Shown in pieces: positions 61,901 to 64,000 of a stretch of 64,000 bases of DNA. The stretch is from Emergencia sp. (GTDB taxonomy: Bacteria; Bacillota; Clostridia; Peptostreptococcales; Anaerovoracaceae). The notes below the pieces were generated by a model. That model was not told the origin of the DNA. It saw only the letters and a program-made list of their open reading frames with translations, and ran no database searches. The position numbers and the translations under genes were made by a program. The stretch covers positions 93,966 through 157,965 of the forward strand of contig JALEOD010000024.1 in NCBI GenBank assembly GCA_022767345.1, in the 5' to 3' direction. The stretch's first letter is position 1. Each line of letters begins with the position of its first letter.

Positions 61901-62373
61901 TGAAAGCGGCGCAGGAAAAGGCACGAAAGCCCGCCGGTGTGTTCTATTTTCACATTGCCGATCAGCGAGTGGATTTGACCGGAACAGAGCGAGAAAAATT
62001 TTTTGAAAAAATTTCAAAAGAAATGAGGAAATTTTTCCGATTAAGTGGTATAATGGTAGATAGCAGTGCGGTAATCGAAGATATCGCCGGTGAATTCAGC
62101 GGATATTCCGATATCCTGCCTCTGCGCAGAAATACTGCTGGTGAGGTTTCAGCAACCTCCGAAGGGTTTCTCCTCAGTGATGAACAGTTTGCGCAGCTGC
62201 AGGCTGATGTGGATGTGCAGATTGAGAAGCTGTGCAGACAGCTGACAGATGGCAGAATCGCTATTCATCCGAAGAAGACGGAGAAACAGTCTCCTTGTAC
62301 TTACTGCGACTATAAGGGAATCTGCAGGTTTGACCTGAGTTTTCCGGGTTGTAATTATGAGGTGATTAAATAA
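58972..62373 (+). CDS. addB: AddB-type helicase-nuclease subunit
   Basis: Large subunit of the AddAB end-resection nuclease (DNA repair), 1133 residues. The nuclease domain has the iron-sulfur cysteines, one in FSRCPFSHF and three in CTYCDYKGIC near the end, plus the Asp and DYK of IEGKIDRLDIL...IIDYKTGK and the RLQLMLYLKAA motif. Between those two motif parts lies a Gly/Asp-rich insertion of about 30 residues (61725-61812). The N-terminal Walker A region reads YGRESIEKEKF and lacks the normal GKT/S. No addA gene follows. Confidence 0.92.
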   Translation: MLQIFYGRESIEKEKFIYEDILKKPGRTIVIVPDQYTLEAEKQAFSFLRAESMMDVEIIGMSRLGSRLLSQQGGAGRTFIDKYGRHMLLTQIAGKCEDKLQVFKGSLRKPAFIEMTNNFISEMKQYNVNPQDLAQLGENLAEESVLRAKLADLALIFSEYQEKIKDRYTDSEDYIDLYMSKIRSSAWISESRIWVYGFDSFAPKALDVLGNLMAAAKEVSVFLTCDKGCRDEELFQLPEIVMRNLRKQAEAFGVECRMQQIAEGTGFDAVRNPVIAHIEKELYAVGQRTGDFSALDGKDAPVTLVQAANMYNEAESAASYILHLIRDKDFRYRDIVVICNDQTVRGSIIGRVFEEWGLPVFDDKKRSVLSSPIAIFAVGLLETVVSGYRSSDIFKVLKTGFSSLSDEEIERLENYSIEYRIKGNMWLSPFVKGQLAYGDDGLEQLNLIRERAVGLFSGLKEICAEAETMGDFACRYYDFLIADCGLGEKITELLHMQEAQGLFDLAEETAQIWGQIVGLLDQIAELAGEERFNRKDFAELLITGLSQLEIGVLPPTADDILMGTMQRTRSGQVKAVVIVGANEGLLPANTSSEGLFSMEELEFFAEEGKEICKVEKIRVMEEQLAIYRNLSKASDYLWISYSASDGDGKESRPSEIIDTLCRLFPRLTVKTDVVSSGDIDAVVGGRINTLRHLTEALLSVRRGEKLDGRWKAVIDWYHQNDPESLQRVVEGLSFTNAQKDISQELAALLYKKEMNLPLTLSPSRLEKFSRCPFSHFIAYGLRPQERRIFEASGREIGDIYHQCLMEVSRKLTAEDRWDSISEEECRSFVSEIAKKEAANYREGIFDFGNEERYKTRRIEDTCFHVCWALVEQVRAGKIKRSLYEVPFGRERSIAPIEVDLGESKVYIEGKIDRLDILNGDAGSDGHGGDDGNGAGGGIDGSGQRGERVKIIDYKTGKETFNEKEARAGYRLQLMLYLKAAQEKARKPAGVFYFHIADQRVDLTGTEREKFFEKISKEMRKFFRLSGIMVDSSAVIEDIAGEFSGYSDILPLRRNTAGEVSATSEGFLLSDEQFAQLQADVDVQIEKLCRQLTDGRIAIHPKKTEKQSPCTYCDYKGICRFDLSFPGCNYEVIK

Positions 62374-62424
62374 ATATGATAGATGCCGGGCGGCGTACGA
62401 TAAAAGCTGCCGCCCGCAGGATTT

Positions 62425-62500
62425 GCTTCCGTGGCTCAGTTGGCAGAGCAGCGCATTCGTAACGCGCAGGTCGCCGGTTCGATCCCGGCCGGGAGCTCCA
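62425..62500 (+). tRNA. tRNA-Thr (anticodon CGU)
   Basis: 76 bases with encoded CCA. Acceptor GCTTCCG/CGGGAGC (one G-U), D-arm GCTCAGTTGGCAGAGC, anticodon loop TTCGTAA with CGT, T-arm GCCGG TTCGATC CCGGC, discriminator T. The anticodon stem GCGCA/CGCGC has an A-C mismatch at positions 31-39 next to the loop. tRNA-Thr with CGU is consistent with its ACG decoding. It lies alone after addB with a terminator. Confidence 0.95.
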
Positions 62501-62508
62501 GAATGTTG

Positions 62509-62541
62509 AAAAATGCAGGTTGTTGTGGCCTGCATTTTTTC
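62509..62541 (+). terminator. Terminator after tRNA-Thr
   Basis: AAAAATGCAGG (62509-62519) pairs with CCTGCATTTTT (62529-62539), then TTCTC. Confidence 0.85.
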
Positions 62542-63005
62542 TCTTTACAGGATTTAACCATCTTTAAACCTTTTAATGCGAGAAAGAGAACACTCGCAGG
62601 GATAATATCGTTTTGTGGGAAGCAGCAATAGCGTTGCTTCTTTTTCAGTTGTCATCAGTATTTGTTTTGTCATTTCTAATTTTTAGCGTGCTCAATGGTA
62701 CGCAGATGATTGCTTCCGGCTTGATGTTGACCATTCGTGCAAAACTGTTGCAATTCATCGATATTTATGATATGTTGGATATAGAAATAAAGCAATTTAA
62801 AAAAGATATAACTACTTGGTACTATTTAGTTAATAAAGTATGATTTCAATAGGAACTGCGATAATAAGCGCAGTGCAGATTGTTCACATGGTTGTATTAG
62901 TAAATTTTACGAGATATTAAAAATATAGACATTCATAGAATTCTTTGCAACTATCATATAGAATTAATCATGGTAAGTTGTTTTCTATGAAATAAGGGGT
63001 AAAGA
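62542..63005. other. Gene-free stretch before the second sigma factor
   Basis: About 460 bases, AT-rich. A 76-codon frame near 62613 has hydrophobic text but no ribosome binding site or recognisable family, so I treat it as chance. No strong promoter or hairpin beyond the tRNA terminator is seen. Confidence 0.4.
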
Positions 63006-63536
63006 ATGAGCGAAGATGCGAGAACTAAAGTAATTGAACTAATTGAACGAAAATACAAGAAACTAATCCAGCATATTGCCAGAGAAATATTAAGGGATTC
63101 ATATTTAGTAGAAGACGCTTATCAGGAAATATTACTGAAGTTTATTGCTGGGCATGAAGATAAATTTGAACTGCCACAGGATGAGATAAAAAACTATCTT
63201 TGTGCAGCAGTCAGAAATACGGCGCTTACAATGCTATACAAAAATCAAAAAAATGTAAGTGTGGAACAGGAAGATTTAGAATCCAGGCTGCTCAGTATGG
63301 ATTATCTGGATATAGATGCGTTTCACGATCAATATGGATTTGGTTTAGAAGTACAGGAACTTTTGTCCAAGCTGGATAATAAGGATAAAGATATCCTTTG
63401 CCTGAAATATGGAGAAGGATATGATAACAAAGAAATCGGAGAAATGATAGATTTGAGTGAAGAGGCTGTAAGAAAGCGGCTATACAGAACTAGAATACGA
63501 ATGCAAAGTATCCTGATTGAAAGAGAAAGGAGGTAA
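63006..63536 (+). CDS. ECF-type RNA polymerase sigma factor
   Basis: Protein of 176 residues. Region 2 is LIQHIAREILRDSYLVEDAYQEILLKF (in two parts) and region 4 LDNKDKDILCLKYGEGYDNKEIG followed by LSEEAVRKRLYRTRIRM. It is immediately followed, after two bases, by a membrane protein gene whose site (GGAGG) lies in its own last codons; this is the normal sigma/anti-sigma order. Very different from the ECF factor at 12981. Confidence 0.92.
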   Translation: MSEDARTKVIELIERKYKKLIQHIAREILRDSYLVEDAYQEILLKFIAGHEDKFELPQDEIKNYLCAAVRNTALTMLYKNQKNVSVEQEDLESRLLSMDYLDIDAFHDQYGFGLEVQELLSKLDNKDKDILCLKYGEGYDNKEIGEMIDLSEEAVRKRLYRTRIRMQSILIERERR

Positions 63537-63538
63537 CT

Positions 63539-64000
63539 ATGGCAGGCAATGAGGTAGAAAAGAAAGCAGAGGAGTTGCTGGAAGCTATCGGTGTGGAGCT
63601 GGCAAAATCAAGGGAAAAATACGCAGACGATATTTTAAGTGGAAAAGAAATTCCATTATATGCGGAGCCGATACAGAAAAAGCGGTCTGCTCGAAAAAGA
63701 ATGAGGACGATTATGATTTTAGTTGCTGTGCTGATCATGATGATGGGGCTATTCGTCACATCAGTTACAGGGGTAAGAGAACGGATATTTAATTACTTCG
63801 CAGAAAAAGGCAGCGTTAGTACCCAGATTAAACCTTTTGAGCAATCGGATTCTACAGGGAAATTGCCGAATTTTGAACTTACCTATCTGCCGGAAGGTTA
63901 CAGCCTTTCATCGGAAGACTACGAGAAATCAGTAAATTCAAAGATGTATGTGTCCGATGAAAACAAGTATATTTATATGACAGTGCGGCCCAGCAGTACA
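63539..64000 (+). CDS. Membrane partner of the sigma factor, DUF4367-like (cut by window end)
   Basis: 154 residues are visible from ATG 63539. A charged cytoplasmic start is followed by one membrane helix (about 60-82, TIMILVAVLIMMMGLFVT) and an outer part with FELTYLPEGYSLSSEDYE, typical of DUF4367-containing proteins in Firmicutes. It is expected to hold the sigma factor at the membrane or to process a signal. The C-terminal part lies beyond the window. Confidence 0.8.
   Translation, partial: MAGNEVEKKAEELLEAIGVELAKSREKYADDILSGKEIPLYAEPIQKKRSARKRMRTIMILVAVLIMMMGLFVTSVTGVRERIFNYFAEKGSVSTQIKPFEQSDSTGKLPNFELTYLPEGYSLSSEDYEKSVNSKMYVSDENKYIYMTVRPSST

Noticed and set aside
62613..62843. A 76-codon hydrophobic frame after tRNA-Thr
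   Set aside because: No ribosome binding site and only AT-rich composition giving Leu, Ile and Phe; no motif.

Overview
The window looks like chromosomal DNA of an anaerobic, low-to-medium GC Firmicute of class Clostridia. The signs are strong GGAGG-type ribosome binding sites, rubredoxins, a butyrate kinase, a pyruvate phosphate dikinase, AddB instead of RecB, a sortase B, prfB with the classical +1 frameshift, and histidine catabolism through formiminoglutamate and tetrahydrofolate. A Family XIII/Anaerovoracaceae-type amino-acid fermenter is a guess, not something the sequence proves. There is no phage, plasmid, intact insertion sequence or CRISPR array. The accessory signal lies in gene remnants and in a set of unusual intergenic inverted-repeat elements.

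Layout. 1-5.8 kb: a two-component system (histidine kinase cut by the window edge) divergent from a PepSY-repeat surface protein with a poly-aspartate tail; a deletion scar fusing a response-regulator start to an ABC-transporter remnant; a cluster of DnaA boxes; thioredoxin and PlsC; a decayed YitT gene. 5.9-9.8 kb: YbjQ, PAP2 phosphatase, cysteine synthase, a PucR regulator and two rubredoxin genes, one fused to a flavin reductase domain. 10.3-15.9 kb: a DUF2148 protein, a nucleotidyltransferase, an ECF sigma factor with an unusual 398-residue partner, then rpsF-ssb-rpsR. 16-22.7 kb: a lone histidinol-dehydrogenase homologue, a truncated Rpn-like protein, ppdK and an L,D-transpeptidase.

23.1-32.6 kb is a histidine utilisation cluster: hutH, hutU, hutI, cyclodeaminase, glutamate formimidoyltransferase, a GntR regulator and a YjiH-family membrane protein that may be the transporter. 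Together they would convert histidine to glutamate and a one-carbon unit on tetrahydrofolate. 32.7-42 kb: endonuclease IV, butyrate kinase, an orphan nuclease-like protein, phosphohexomutase, sortase B, a DDAH-like enzyme, a phosphoribosyltransferase with an HD protein, and an EamA transporter. 42.3-45.8 kb: a cobalamin lower-ligand and salvage operon (cobT, cobU, cobS, a second CobU-like protein, cobC). 45.8-64 kb: birA, a CNNM/CBS protein, secA, a candidate structured RNA, 5-formyl-THF cyclo-ligase, a DUF4143 ATPase, a PNPOx/HxlR divergent pair, prfB, tex, a HAD phosphatase, addB, tRNA-Thr(CGU), and a second ECF sigma factor with a membrane partner cut by the window end.

The most noteworthy unexplained feature is a set of 250-290 bp intergenic elements (20.8, 26.8, 34.8 and 54.5 kb). 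They are built from roughly 40-60 bp units carrying a locus-specific short word, arranged as direct copies, a central core and inverted copies. Two of them (20.8 and 54.5 kb) are clear homologues along most of their length. The second most interesting is a roughly 240-nt structured RNA candidate with its own terminator downstream of secA. All functions are from reading the sequence and recalling families; no search or folding program was run.
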